64,000 nucleotides of DNA from Hellea sp039977295 (GTDB lineage: Bacteria; Pseudomonadota; Alphaproteobacteria; Caulobacterales; Maricaulaceae), in the NCBI GenBank assembly GCA_039977295.1, contig JBDWDN010000005.1:62001-126000 (forward strand), written 5' to 3'. The position numbers and the translations under genes are program-made. Under the pieces are notes generated by a model. That model saw only the letters and a program-made list of their open reading frames with translations. It was not told the DNA's origin and did not search any database. The stretch's first letter is position 1, and every line of letters starts with the position of its first letter. This document shows positions 40,282-49,010 of this stretch, in pieces.

Positions 40282-41076
40282 ATGCAGCAATATCTCGACC
40301 TTCTCTCACATGTAATGGAAAACGGTACTGACCGTATGGATAGGACAGGCACAGGCACGCGCGGCGTGTTCGGCCATCAAATGCGCTTTGATTTGTCCAA
40401 AGGCTTTCCGATGGTCACGACCAAGAAGCTGCACAAAAAATCAATCGTGCATGAGCTGATCTGGTTCCTCGCGGGTGATACGAATATCAAATACCTCCAA
40501 GAAAACGGCGTAAAGATTTGGGATGAATGGGCCGATGAAAATGGCGACCTTGGCCCTGTTTACGGGAAACAGTGGCGCAGATGGGAAGGTCCAGACGGCG
40601 CTGTAATTGATCAGGTCGATAAGGTTGTCGACGCCATCAAGAACAACCCATATTCCCGCCGTCATATTGTCAGCGCCTGGAACCCTGCCGATGTTGACGA
40701 TATGGCTTTGCCGCCTTGCCATTGTCTGTTTCAGTTTCATGTTGCGGACGGGAAACTCTCTTGCCAGCTCTATCAACGCAGCGCCGATATCTTTCTTGGC
40801 GTGCCCTTTAACATCGCGAGCTATGCTCTGCTCACCCATATGATGGCGCAGGTCTGCGGTTTAGAGGTCGGTGATTTCGTGCATACATTTGGCGATGCCC
40901 ATATTTATTCGAACCATTTTGAACAGGTGAGGGAGCAGCTAAGCCGCGCGCCTAAGCCATTGCCGAGGTTGAAGTTGAATAAAGATGTGACGAGTATTTA
41001 TGATTTCACCTATGCTGATGTGAAAATCTTTGGATATGAGGCGCATCCTCATATTGCTGGGAAGGTTGCGGTTTAA
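40282..41076 (+). CDS. thyA: Thymidylate synthase
   Basis: A 264-residue ThyA, exactly the E. coli length. Folate/dUMP motifs are complete: RTGTGTRGVFG (21-31), LIWFLAGDTN, the catalytic Cys146 in LPPCHCLFQF, and QRSADIFLGVPFNIASYALL. It methylates dUMP to dTMP using methylenetetrahydrofolate, and folA, about 1 kb on, regenerates the folate. The two are separated by two minus-strand genes, so they are not one operon here. Confidence 0.97.
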   Translation: MQQYLDLLSHVMENGTDRMDRTGTGTRGVFGHQMRFDLSKGFPMVTTKKLHKKSIVHELIWFLAGDTNIKYLQENGVKIWDEWADENGDLGPVYGKQWRRWEGPDGAVIDQVDKVVDAIKNNPYSRRHIVSAWNPADVDDMALPPCHCLFQFHVADGKLSCQLYQRSADIFLGVPFNIASYALLTHMMAQVCGLEVGDFVHTFGDAHIYSNHFEQVREQLSRAPKPLPRLKLNKDVTSIYDFTYADVKIFGYEAHPHIAGKVAV

Positions 41077-41093
41077 CATCCACGTGGCCCTGT

Positions 41094-41135
41094 GTGGTCT
41101 GCCCATGTCGTTTGCTTTCAAACGACGGAGACCAC
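41094..41135. repeat. Interrupted inverted repeat after thyA
   Basis: GTGGTCT (41094-41100) with AGACCAC (41129-41135) encloses GTCGTTTG (41107-41114) with CAAACGAC (41119-41126) around a CTTT loop. It lies between the convergent thyA and PhnA-like genes and may end transcription, though there is no T run. Confidence 0.6.
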
Positions 41136-41188
41136 GGCGATGCACCATCAAGCAGTCAAGAGTCTCGCAGCCTAAACCTATTCGCTGA

Positions 41189-41533
41189 TTAGGCTTTTTT
41201 GACAAACATCGTTTTCAATTTCATCGCGCCTATTCCATCAATTTTGCAATCAATATCGTGGTCTTCATCTATCAGGTGATTGATTTTCACCTTTGTGCCG
41301 ACTTTGGCCACCTTCGACGTCCCCTTGACTTTTAAATCTTTGATAATCGTGACCCAATCGCCGTCATTTAAGATATTGCCATTCACATCTTTATAGACCC
41401 GCTCATTGGTAAACTCAGGATCTGCACTCCATTCATGGGCGCATTCGGGGCAGACCATTAGGGCGCCGTCTTCATATGTATATTCGCAAGCGCATTGCGG
41501 GCAAGGTGGCAAAGGGGAATTAGTGTCGGACAT
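41189..41533 (-). CDS. PhnA/YjdM family zinc-ribbon protein
   Basis: About 114 residues from the ATG at 41533, which shares a base with the upstream stop (TAATG). An N-terminal zinc ribbon (PPCPQC ... MVCPEC, about 10-30) is followed by the PhnA-type beta domain: DVNGNILNDGDWVTIIKDLKVKG and VGTKVKINHL. E. coli YjdM was once linked to phosphonate use but its role is unknown, and no phosphonate genes are here. Second gene of a pair with the transporter gene. Confidence 0.88.
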   Translation of the reverse strand: MSDTNSPLPPCPQCACEYTYEDGALMVCPECAHEWSADPEFTNERVYKDVNGNILNDGDWVTIIKDLKVKGTSKVAKVGTKVKINHLIDEDHDIDCKIDGIGAMKLKTMFVKKA

Positions 41534-42090
41534 TAGCGTTCCATTCTGTTTTTGATGAGCCACCAAATGATGACAGCGCCGACCATTTTTCCGCCGACAG
41601 ACATGACGACATTTGGGACGGTGAATTGGGCGTCGCGGATGAAGCTCGCGCCGTAAAGAAAAGCTGTCGTGTCAATGGGCGCGGCGATGGCTGATGATAG
41701 TAGTACACGCGTTGAAAGCTTATATTTAGTGAAGGTGAACATGGCATAGTCCACTAATTCTGAAATCAAGAATGCTGCGCCGCTGGCGAGCGCCAAAGCG
41801 CCGCCGCTTGTGACATAGGTCAGGAACAATGCTAGCACCATCGCAATCAAGACTTCATGCCCGATTTCGCGCTGGGCGAAGTCTCGGACGACGAGAACCA
41901 AGCCGGTTACGATTGTAACGGGATTAAAAGCCCAAGCGGCGAGGCCGGGTAATTCCACCATTGGCGCCCAAGTAAAGCTCCAATTGATAAAGGGAATGAG
42001 CAATATATAAATGAGCGTATATTTGAAATAGCGCAGGGAGGTTTTGCCCTCTGAGCGACCTTCTGCTTCTTTTTCGGCGTAAGTTGACAT
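41533..42090 (-). CDS. VUT family transporter (queuosine precursor type)
   Basis: A 185-residue inner-membrane protein with about five to six helices. NPVTIVTGLVLVVRDFAQREIG (about 56-77) and the later SELVDYAMFTFTKYK are characteristic of the YhhQ/VUT family; E. coli YhhQ imports the queuosine precursors preQ0 and preQ1. No queuosine synthesis genes are in the window. It is divergent from folA, 43 bases away, and translationally coupled to the PhnA-like gene. Confidence 0.85.
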   Translation of the reverse strand: MSTYAEKEAEGRSEGKTSLRYFKYTLIYILLIPFINWSFTWAPMVELPGLAAWAFNPVTIVTGLVLVVRDFAQREIGHEVLIAMVLALFLTYVTSGGALALASGAAFLISELVDYAMFTFTKYKLSTRVLLSSAIAAPIDTTAFLYGASFIRDAQFTVPNVVMSVGGKMVGAVIIWWLIKNRMER

Positions 42091-42133
42091 TGTTTCCCTA
42101 TACGGCGTGTTTCATCGCGTGTAACCCGTTTAC

Positions 42134-42649
42134 ATGTCTACGAATCCAAAATTATCGCTGATTGTTGCCAAATCTCGCAATGGCGTCATTGGTGTGGACG
42201 GCGATTTGCCGTGGCGATTATCCTCTGATTTGAAATTTTTCAAAGCCACGACACTCGGTAAACCTGTCATGATGGGCCGCGTGACATGGGAGAGTTTACC
42301 CTTTCCATTGCCAGGCCGGCCCAATCTGATGTTGACGCGCAATGGCGATTACAAAGCCCCCAAAGCCGAAGTCTTTACCGATGTTCACGCAATGATAGGG
42401 CGGGGCTATGAACTCGCGGGTCTCACGGGCGTGGATGAAATTATGTTGATTGGCGGCGCTAAGCTCTATGCCTCGCTTATGAAATATTGTGACCGCATGT
42501 ATATTACCGAAGTTGACGCGATGATTGAAGGCGACGCCCATTTTCCCGCTATCCGCGCTGATGAGTGGGAATTGATTTCAGAAAAGGCCCATCCGCAGGG
42601 TGAAAAGGATGACTTTCCTTTTACAGTGCGGCTATATGAACGCCGATGA
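42134..42649 (+). CDS. folA: Dihydrofolate reductase
   Basis: A 171-residue DHFR that reduces dihydrofolate with NADPH. Motifs: SLIVAKSRNGVIGVDGDLPWRLSSDLKFFK (given as the segments IVAKSRNGVIG and DLPWRLSSDLKFFK), with Asp of SSDLK as the catalytic acid; MMGRVTWESL; and MLIGGAKLY near residue 97-105. Length is usual. It complements thyA upstream. Confidence 0.95.
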   Translation: MSTNPKLSLIVAKSRNGVIGVDGDLPWRLSSDLKFFKATTLGKPVMMGRVTWESLPFPLPGRPNLMLTRNGDYKAPKAEVFTDVHAMIGRGYELAGLTGVDEIMLIGGAKLYASLMKYCDRMYITEVDAMIEGDAHFPAIRADEWELISEKAHPQGEKDDFPFTVRLYERR

Positions 42650-42746
42650 AGCCATTTAGGGTCTGCCCTCAGATTTTATCACCTAAAAACCTTGATAAAG
42701 CGCGGTGATACCGCCACATAGGCTTTGAGATTTTAACGGAGACAAC

Positions 42747-43877
42747 ATGCCGGATAATAATAGTCCTTGGGGCAATAAAGGTGGCGGCGGCAAAAAGCCT
42801 GGCCAAAATCCATGGGGAAACACTGGTGGAAACCAAGGTAGACCTGATCGTACCCGTCCAAAACCTGGTGAGGGATCGCCTGATTTGGATAATGTCATTC
42901 AAGGCTTTAAGAACCGCGTCCGCAAAGGCGGCGGCGGTGGTGGTTCAAACGGAAGAAACGGCCCGCCATCTCCGATGCAGAAATTCGGACCGCTGGGCAT
43001 TGCCGCGCTTGTCGGCGTTCTTTTCATGGTGGCTTCAACGATATATACTGTTGACCAACAAGAAGAAGGCGTTGTGCTGCGCTTTGGTAAATATCAGCGC
43101 ACTGTTGCGCCTGGATTGAATTTTAAGATGCCGACGCCTTTTGAGACTGTTGAAAAAGCTAAAACACGCGTTGTTCAGAAAACAGCCGTTGGCGGAAATG
43201 ACAATAGCTCGCTTATGCTGACGGGCGACGAAAATATTGTTGATATTGATTTTACCGTGTTGTGGCGGATCAATGATCTTAAAAACTATATCTTCGAAGT
43301 CGATGAGCCTGCTGTGGCACTAAAAGCAGTCGCGGAGAGCGCGATGCGCGAAATCGTGGGCCGTAGCGAACTGGAAAATATAATCACGACGGAACGTCTT
43401 AATACCACAATTGCTGTGCGGGATTTGATGCAGCAAACGCTGGACGAATATGGAGCCGGTATTGAGGTTGTTGAAGTGCAGCTGCAAAAGGCAGACGCGC
43501 CTGATGGTAAAGTGGTTGATGCCTTCCGCGATGTTGTTGACGCGACTCAAGAGAAAGAAACGCTTATCAATGAGGCGACAGCCTATCAAAACACTGTTGT
43601 TCCGAAAGCCCGTGGTGAAGCCGCGCAAATTACGCAAGATGCCGAAGCCTATAAAGGTAAAGTGGTCGCCGAAGCCAAAGGTGAAGCCGAACGTTTCAAC
43701 CTTATCTTGGGGGAATATAAAGCTGCGCCGCGCGTGACGCGTCAGCGTATGTATTTGGAAACCATCGAGGAAGTTTATAAAGACGCAGATAAAATCCTTC
43801 TGGACAGTGATGCAGGGTCAGGCGTCGTGCCTTATCTGCCGCTTGATCAATTAGGTAAGAAAAAAGGAGCGAACTAA
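42747..43877 (+). CDS. hflK: FtsH protease regulator subunit HflK
   Basis: A 376-residue SPFH-domain membrane protein. The N-terminal 75 residues are Gly/Asn/Pro-rich and cytosolic, a transmembrane helix spans about 82-102, and the SPFH (band-7) domain follows (QQEEGVVLRFGKYQRTVAPGLNFK region, about 104-290). The C-terminal helical region includes AEAYKGKVVAEAKGEAERF. HflK and HflC form a cage around FtsH in the periplasm. GGAGACAAC precedes the start; the stop overlaps the hflC ATG. Confidence 0.93.
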   Translation: MPDNNSPWGNKGGGGKKPGQNPWGNTGGNQGRPDRTRPKPGEGSPDLDNVIQGFKNRVRKGGGGGGSNGRNGPPSPMQKFGPLGIAALVGVLFMVASTIYTVDQQEEGVVLRFGKYQRTVAPGLNFKMPTPFETVEKAKTRVVQKTAVGGNDNSSLMLTGDENIVDIDFTVLWRINDLKNYIFEVDEPAVALKAVAESAMREIVGRSELENIITTERLNTTIAVRDLMQQTLDEYGAGIEVVEVQLQKADAPDGKVVDAFRDVVDATQEKETLINEATAYQNTVVPKARGEAAQITQDAEAYKGKVVAEAKGEAERFNLILGEYKAAPRVTRQRMYLETIEEVYKDADKILLDSDAGSGVVPYLPLDQLGKKKGAN

Positions 43878-44767
43878 TGAACCGTACACCTATCATTGTC
43901 GTCCTATTGGGCATTGTCGCACTTATTGCCTTTTTGTGCACGCACACAGTCAAAGAGTGGGAGCAAGCGCTTGTTCTGGAATTTGGTCAAGCCAAACGCG
44001 TTGAAAATGCGTGGGGCGCAGACCCTCAGGCTGGGCTTAAGTTTAAACTGCCTTATGAGAAAGTCGTAACCCTTGATCGCCGTAATCTGGAGGTTGATTT
44101 GTCACCTGTGGAACTTGTGGCATCCGATCAAGAACGCCTCGTTGTTGACGCTTTTGTCCGTTACCGTATTGTTGACGGCGTAAAGTTTTATCAGGCTTTG
44201 CAAACTGAACGCGGCGCGCAATTACAGCTGCAGTCTATTATGGACTCGACATTGCGGGACGTTTTAGGCCGTGTAGACCGCCCAAATATCATTGCAGGCC
44301 GCCGCGCCGAATTAATGGCAGAAATCCAGCAAGTCTCAAATAATGTCGTGAAAGATAAAGATTTTGGTATCGAAATCATTGATGTGCGTATTAAGCGCGC
44401 TGACTTACCTCGCGCCAACACAGAGCAAGTGCTCAACCGCATGGTGACTGAGCGGAAGCAAATTGCTGATTTGATACGCTCTGAAGGCCGCGAAGAAGCG
44501 CAGCAGATTACTTCAACCGCTGAGAAAGACGCGACGATTATCCGTGCCGAAGCTCAGCAGCGCGCTGAGATTATCCGCGGTGAAGGTGACCAGGAACGCA
44601 ATGCAGTATATGCTGCGGCTTATAAACAAGACGCTGAGTTCTTTGCTTTTTACCGCTCTATGGAAGCCTATAAAAAAGGGCTTGGCAATGGAACGACATA
44701 TGTATTGTCGCCCGATAGCGATTTCCTAGGATATCTCGGTGACCAAAACGGTCCTGGCCGCCGTTAA
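43877..44767 (+). CDS. hflC: FtsH protease regulator subunit HflC
   Basis: A 296-residue partner of HflK: one N-terminal helix (about 5-24), then an SPFH domain with LEFGQAKRVENAWGADPQAGLKF and the FGIEIIDVRIKRADLP segment, and a helical region ending in RAEAQQRAEIIRGEGD. It overlaps hflK by one base. The HflKC complex controls access of substrates to FtsH. It is followed 12 bases later by DUF2065, forming the usual alphaproteobacterial hflK-hflC-DUF2065-degP order. Confidence 0.94.
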   Translation: MNRTPIIVVLLGIVALIAFLCTHTVKEWEQALVLEFGQAKRVENAWGADPQAGLKFKLPYEKVVTLDRRNLEVDLSPVELVASDQERLVVDAFVRYRIVDGVKFYQALQTERGAQLQLQSIMDSTLRDVLGRVDRPNIIAGRRAELMAEIQQVSNNVVKDKDFGIEIIDVRIKRADLPRANTEQVLNRMVTERKQIADLIRSEGREEAQQITSTAEKDATIIRAEAQQRAEIIRGEGDQERNAVYAAAYKQDAEFFAFYRSMEAYKKGLGNGTTYVLSPDSDFLGYLGDQNGPGRR

Positions 44768-44779
44768 GACGCCGCTAAA

Positions 44780-44986
44780 ATGGGTCTTGGAACGATTATA
44801 GCCGTCGCCATTGGCGGCGCGCTCGCCTTTGAAGGCGTTATTTGGGCGGTTTTTCCGTCGCAAACGCGGCGCATGTATTTAGAAACGCTGTCTCAGCTTG
44901 ATGATAAATCCTTGCATATTGGCGGACTCATATCCGTATTGGTCGGTGTATTGGTCGTTGGAGCCGCCGTTAAACTCGGTGGATGA
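44780..44986 (+). CDS. DUF2065 family small membrane protein
   Basis: A 68-residue protein of two hydrophobic segments (about 4-25 and 45-66) linked by the signature FPSQTRRMYLETL. DUF2065 genes routinely sit between hflC and the DegP-type protease gene. Function is not established; an accessory role in the HflKC complex is plausible from position only. Confidence 0.85.
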   Translation: MGLGTIIAVAIGGALAFEGVIWAVFPSQTRRMYLETLSQLDDKSLHIGGLISVLVGVLVVGAAVKLGG

Positions 44987-45053
44987 CGGAAATTTCATCC
45001 CGCAGGCTGTCGGAACACCTTGGCAAATCGTTACAAGGCGCTAGGGTAGGGTT

Positions 45054-46472
45054 ATGATAAAACGTTTTGGACTTTCTCTTCTACTAGCTTCCTCACTGAC
45101 ATTTGCCGCCTTGCCAAATATGGCGGAGGCACGTCCCGTGCCGGATGGGTTCTCCGAACTTGCTAAGCGCCTCTCTCCAGCTGTGGTCAATATTTCAACA
45201 GCGCAAACCATTGAGGTCAATACTGAAGACGCGCCGGCTTTCCCGAAGGGATCTCCGCTCGAGCGCTTTAATGATTTTTTTGGCGGTGGGGGCTCACAAA
45301 ATGGACGGGTGTCTAAATCTTTAGGCTCGGGCTTTGTTGTTGATGCAGGCGGTTATGTTGTCACCAATAATCACGTCATCGAAGGCGCGGACCTTATTGA
45401 GGTTACTTTCCCCAATGGCGATACTTATGAAGCCGAGCTTTTAGGTCGCGACCCCGCGACCGATATTGCTTTGCTGAAGATCGATGCGGGCAAGGACTTA
45501 CCCTTCGTGAAGTTTGGCGATTCAGATAATGCCGAAGTCGGCGAATGGGTCATGGCGATTGGTAATCCCTTTGGATATTCTGGCTCTGTTGCGGCGGGTA
45601 TTATCTCGGCGCGAAACCGCGATATTTCCCATGGCTCATATGATGATTTCATCCAGACCGATGTCGCCATTAACAAAGGCAATTCTGGCGGCCCGCTCTT
45701 TAATATGGACGGCGATGTTGTTGGCGTAAACACAGCCATTCTTTCGCCAACAGGTTATAGCGTAGGCATCAGTTTTTCTGTCCCTGCAGAGCTCGCGAGT
45801 TCCGTTGTTGATCAATTACGCGAATTTGGCGAGACGCGGCGTGGTTATCTGGGCGTGCGTCCGCAAAAGGTCAGTAACGCGATCGCAAAGTCTTATGGCC
45901 TTAAAGATCCGCATGGCGCGTTGATCACGACAATCGTCTCTGAGAGCCCAGCCGATAAGGCTGGCCTGCGTAAAGGTGATCTGATTACCCATTTGGGTGG
46001 TAAGAAGCTGGAGAGCTCACGGCTGCTCTCGCGCATGATTGCAGAGTCAAAAATAGATGAGACGCTCGAAGTCACTTACATTCGCAAGCGTAAGACAAAA
46101 AACGCCAAGGTCGTCATTGAGCGCCTCAAAGAGCAAGTGACCGAGGAAGAAAAAGCACGCCGCGAAAAAGCCGAGGCTGATGTCGACCGCGTGGCTTATG
46201 GTATTGCTATCGAAGCTTTAACCGACGAGACCCGCAAAAAATTCCGCATCAGCGAAGATATCAAAGGCGTTCGCGTTGTAAAAGTCGAGAAACGCGCCGA
46301 GGCCAGCGGCAAAATACTGACGGGCGACATCATCGAAGAAGTCGGATTTGAGGCGGTTAGCTCGCCCAAGGAATTTGAAGAGGCTATGGACGCCGCCAAG
46401 GAATTTGACGCGCCCGTAACGATTCTTATCAATCGCGGCGGAAACTATATTTTCTATGCGCTGAATGTTTAG
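45054..46472 (+). CDS. degP: Periplasmic serine protease, DegP/Do type
   Basis: A 472-residue HtrA protease with signal peptide (cleavage near MAEAR). Catalytic triad His107 (TNNHVI), Asp137 (TDIAL) and Ser211 (GNSGGPLF) are intact. Two PDZ domains follow: one with GYLGVRPQKV and KAGLRKGDLI (about 263-355), and a second, more divergent one ending the protein. It degrades and refolds misfolded periplasmic proteins. It completes the hflKC-DUF2065-degP membrane quality-control group, 67 bases after DUF2065. Confidence 0.95.
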   Translation: MIKRFGLSLLLASSLTFAALPNMAEARPVPDGFSELAKRLSPAVVNISTAQTIEVNTEDAPAFPKGSPLERFNDFFGGGGSQNGRVSKSLGSGFVVDAGGYVVTNNHVIEGADLIEVTFPNGDTYEAELLGRDPATDIALLKIDAGKDLPFVKFGDSDNAEVGEWVMAIGNPFGYSGSVAAGIISARNRDISHGSYDDFIQTDVAINKGNSGGPLFNMDGDVVGVNTAILSPTGYSVGISFSVPAELASSVVDQLREFGETRRGYLGVRPQKVSNAIAKSYGLKDPHGALITTIVSESPADKAGLRKGDLITHLGGKKLESSRLLSRMIAESKIDETLEVTYIRKRKTKNAKVVIERLKEQVTEEEKARREKAEADVDRVAYGIAIEALTDETRKKFRISEDIKGVRVVKVEKRAEASGKILTGDIIEEVGFEAVSSPKEFEEAMDAAKEFDAPVTILINRGGNYIFYALNV

Positions 46473-46478
46473 AGCCAG

Positions 46479-46802
46479 ATGAGCATAGACCCGACAGAGG
46501 CTATGCGCCTTAAAGCTAGCCAATATGATGGCGTCGCCGAAGGCACCGCCTGCACGCAAAGCTCATTTAAACGCGGTAAGAAATCCTTTTTCTTTTGCGG
46601 CGAGCAAGGCGGCCGCTACAAAGCGATGTTCAAATTGAAGGCCTCAAAAGAAGAAGCGGCTAAACTTGCTATAAAATATCCAGATGATTTCCAAGTGGGT
46701 TCAAACATTTGGATTACGGCACGGTTTTCTGAAGAGGCTCCGCTCGAACAGGAATTATGGGAAAAATGGCTTGATGAAAGTTATGCATTAAGCGGTAAAT
46801 AG
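46479..46802 (+). CDS. MmcQ/YjbR family protein
   Basis: A 107-residue YjbR-fold protein: FKRGKKSFFFCGEQGG, FKLKASKEEAAKLA, PDDFQVG and the closing WITARFSEEAPLEQELWEKWLDESYAL are typical. The fold is a CyaY-like alpha/beta sandwich, sometimes described as DNA-binding; function is unclear. It begins 6 bases after degP and could be co-transcribed; it ends just before the convergent RidA gene. Confidence 0.82.
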   Translation: MSIDPTEAMRLKASQYDGVAEGTACTQSSFKRGKKSFFFCGEQGGRYKAMFKLKASKEEAAKLAIKYPDDFQVGSNIWITARFSEEAPLEQELWEKWLDESYALSGK

Positions 46803-46808
46803 TTAAAC

Positions 46809-47162
46809 CTATTCAGCGATGGCGGCCGTTATGATAATTTCGACTTTCAAAATTTCTCTGGCCATTTTGGTTTCGCCGCAAGCGCGAGCGGGGGCATAGC
46901 CTTCAGGAACCCAGCCATTCCAAATCTCATTAAAGGCCGCGAAGTAAGACATGTCTGACAGCCAAATTACGGCTTGAAGGATATGTTTTCGGCTTGAACC
47001 GGATTCGCTTAGCAAAGCGTCGACGCGCGAGAGGCAATCATGAGCTTGCTCTTCCAGGCTTTCACCTGCGCCCACTTGGCCGGATAAATAGACAGTGCCA
47101 TTATGCTTTACAAACTTACTTGAGCGCGCACTGGTATGAAATCGTTCTACTGTCATGGTCAT
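46809..47162 (-). CDS. RidA family reactive-intermediate deaminase
   Basis: A 117-residue Rid-family protein. NGTVYLSGQVG (about 21-31), the conserved Arg in YAPARACGETKMA (about 89-101) and the closing EILKVEIIITAAI fit. Canonical RidA hydrolyses 2-aminoacrylate and similar imines. The Arg is kept, but the loop sequence differs from the archetype, so it may belong to a Rid subgroup. It is 3 bases downstream of serB, so the two are one operon; serB removes phosphate in serine synthesis, and serine dehydratases make 2-aminoacrylate. Confidence 0.85.
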   Translation of the reverse strand: MTMTVERFHTSARSSKFVKHNGTVYLSGQVGAGESLEEQAHDCLSRVDALLSESGSSRKHILQAVIWLSDMSYFAAFNEIWNGWVPEGYAPARACGETKMAREILKVEIIITAAIAE

Positions 47163-47164
47163 TC

Positions 47165-48046
47165 CTAATTTATAAATTCATCATCGCTATAGCCTTGAAA
47201 ATATAGGGCTGTTCGCAAGTCAGTGTGATTGATAGCGCTATGGGCCTGGGCGGCCACAACAGGCTTAGCGTAAAAAGCGATTCCTAATCCTGCCGCCGTA
47301 ATCATCGCTAGATCATTCGCTCCGTCGCCAATAGCAATGGAGGTTGAGGCTCCGCCCAGTTCAGCGCTGTGATGATTGAGCGCGCTTAGCTTAGCTTCGC
47401 GGCCAAGGATTGGCAGGCCGACTGTTCCCCTTAGTTTTCCTTGCGCTTCAATAAGCGTATTGGCCTGATGGGTATCAAAGCCGCAAGCGCCCGCCACACG
47501 CTCTGTGAAAAAGGTAAAGCCGCCAGAGACGATTACAGTCTTTGCGCCGTTCGCCTTCATAGTCTGGCAAAGCGTGCGCGCGCCTTCATTTAGGGTTATC
47601 CGCTGTTCAAAGCATTTTTGTAGAACAGAAATATCTAAATCTTTCAAAAGACTAACACGCTCTGTCAGGGCGCCTTCAAATCCAATTTCGCCGCGCATGG
47701 CGCGCTCCGTGATGGCAGAGACCCGGTCTTTGACCCCGGCGAAATCGGCAAGTTCGTCAATGCATTCTTGGCCGATAAGGGTGCTGTCCATATCACAAAT
47801 AAGGAGCTTTTTTTTGCGGTCCTCATTGGCTTGGACGCAGATGTCGGCCTCAATACCAAGGGTTGATAAAAGGTTGAGAATATCCATTTGAGTCAGCGCG
47901 GCCGACACTTGGCCTTCAAAGGCTTTGCCTTCTGACAGAATTTTCAGACTCTCAAGGACAGGAATAGCCCCTAACGCCTCTTCAAACGCAATAGGGTCTC
48001 TTTTTGCTAGCACGATAGTTGCTGTGCGGGTTAGAGAAGTAGACAT
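47165..48046 (-). CDS. serB: Phosphoserine phosphatase SerB
   Basis: About 293 residues from MSTSLTRTATIVL at 48046; the open frame continues 69 codons further, but that would run across the divergent miaA start and encodes an unlikely basic extension. Haloacid-dehalogenase motif I is DMDSTL (85-90, Asp85 nucleophile), motif II VSGGFTFF, and motif IV GDGANDLAM. The N-terminal 75 residues are the ACT-like extension of longer SerB proteins. It makes serine from phosphoserine. Divergent from miaA with 15 bases between starts; followed by ridA-type gene. Confidence 0.93.
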   Translation of the reverse strand: MSTSLTRTATIVLAKRDPIAFEEALGAIPVLESLKILSEGKAFEGQVSAALTQMDILNLLSTLGIEADICVQANEDRKKKLLICDMDSTLIGQECIDELADFAGVKDRVSAITERAMRGEIGFEGALTERVSLLKDLDISVLQKCFEQRITLNEGARTLCQTMKANGAKTVIVSGGFTFFTERVAGACGFDTHQANTLIEAQGKLRGTVGLPILGREAKLSALNHHSAELGGASTSIAIGDGANDLAMITAAGLGIAFYAKPVVAAQAHSAINHTDLRTALYFQGYSDDEFIN

Positions 48047-48061
48047 GAGAAGACTCGTTAA

Positions 48062-48979
48062 ATGAAACCAATTATCTTTATCGCAGGCCCAACCGCGAGC
48101 GGCAAGAGCTCTTGGGCGCTCAAGATCGCGAAATCTGTGGGTGGAGAGATCATTAATGCGGACGCGCTTCAGGTCTATGCCGATTTGCAAATCCTCTCTG
48201 CGCGCCCTTTCGTCTCCGAAATGGACGGCGTGCCGCATCACCTCTTTGGACATATTTCGGGCAAGGTGCGTTATTCAACAGGGCAATGGCTAAGAGATGT
48301 TCAGCCCGTCATTCTCGATTGTCTTGCCCGCGATGTTGTTCCAATTTTGACGGGCGGGACAGGGCTTTATTTCAAAGCCCTGACGACAGGTATTGCCGAT
48401 ATTCCGGCCGTGTCAGAGACATCGATGAACGCCGCGCAGGCTCTATTAGAGGAGCAGGGGATTACGGCATTACGTCTTGAGGCAGAACGCGTGGACCCCG
48501 TCGCTGCTGCGCGCGTTATGGGGAATGACCCTCAGAGGCTATTGCGCATTGTGAGCGTCTATAACGAATCTGGCCGCGCCTTGAGTGAGTGGCAAATGAA
48601 TACGCGTCCCGTCATTCCGCTGCAATTTTGTAAAAGCGCTGTGTTACTGCCAGAGCGTCAAGCCCTTTATGAGCGCATAAATGCCCGGTTTGACGCGATG
48701 ATTGAAAATGGCGGGCTCGATGAAGCAAAGGCTGTTTTTGAGACCGGCTATGATGCAAGTTTGCCCATGATGAAGGCTATCGGGCTTCAGCAGTTTTTTC
48801 CTTACCTTCGGGGAGAGATGAGCCTGTCCGAATCGATAGAACTGGCCAAACGCCAGACGCGCCGTTTTGCGAAGCGCCAGTTTACATGGTTTCGAGGTCA
48901 GGCTGCAGATTGGGAAAAAATTGAAAATAATGCGCAGAGAGCTATTTTTGAGGCAAATATTCCTTCTGAAATGCTTTGA
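48062..48979 (+). CDS. miaA: tRNA dimethylallyltransferase MiaA
   Basis: A 305-residue MiaA that prenylates A37 of tRNAs reading U-starting codons. P-loop GPTASGKSS (9-17), NADALQVYADLQILSARP (37-54), the LTGGTGLYFKAL strand-loop and the C-terminal AKRQTRRFAKRQFTWFRG are all diagnostic. serB-miaA is a common alphaproteobacterial neighbourhood. The stop overlaps the -35 box of the small-RNA promoter. Confidence 0.96.
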   Translation: MKPIIFIAGPTASGKSSWALKIAKSVGGEIINADALQVYADLQILSARPFVSEMDGVPHHLFGHISGKVRYSTGQWLRDVQPVILDCLARDVVPILTGGTGLYFKALTTGIADIPAVSETSMNAAQALLEEQGITALRLEAERVDPVAAARVMGNDPQRLLRIVSVYNESGRALSEWQMNTRPVIPLQFCKSAVLLPERQALYERINARFDAMIENGGLDEAKAVFETGYDASLPMMKAIGLQQFFPYLRGEMSLSESIELAKRQTRRFAKRQFTWFRGQAADWEKIENNAQRAIFEANIPSEML

Positions 48980-49004
48980 CTTTGCCGCAAAAGGTAAATA
49001 TTAC
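48976..49004 (+). promoter_or_regulatory. Strong sigma-70-type promoter after miaA
   Basis: TTGACT (48976-48981), a 17-base spacer and TATTAC (48999-49004). It is among the best consensus matches I can see in the window and points into a gene-free interval. Predicted start is near 49011. Confidence 0.7.
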
Positions 49005-49010
49005 TAAAAC

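Noticed and set aside
48047..48253. N-terminal extension of SerB by 69 codons
   Set aside because: It would overlap the miaA coding start on the other strand, and its sequence is unlike the family.
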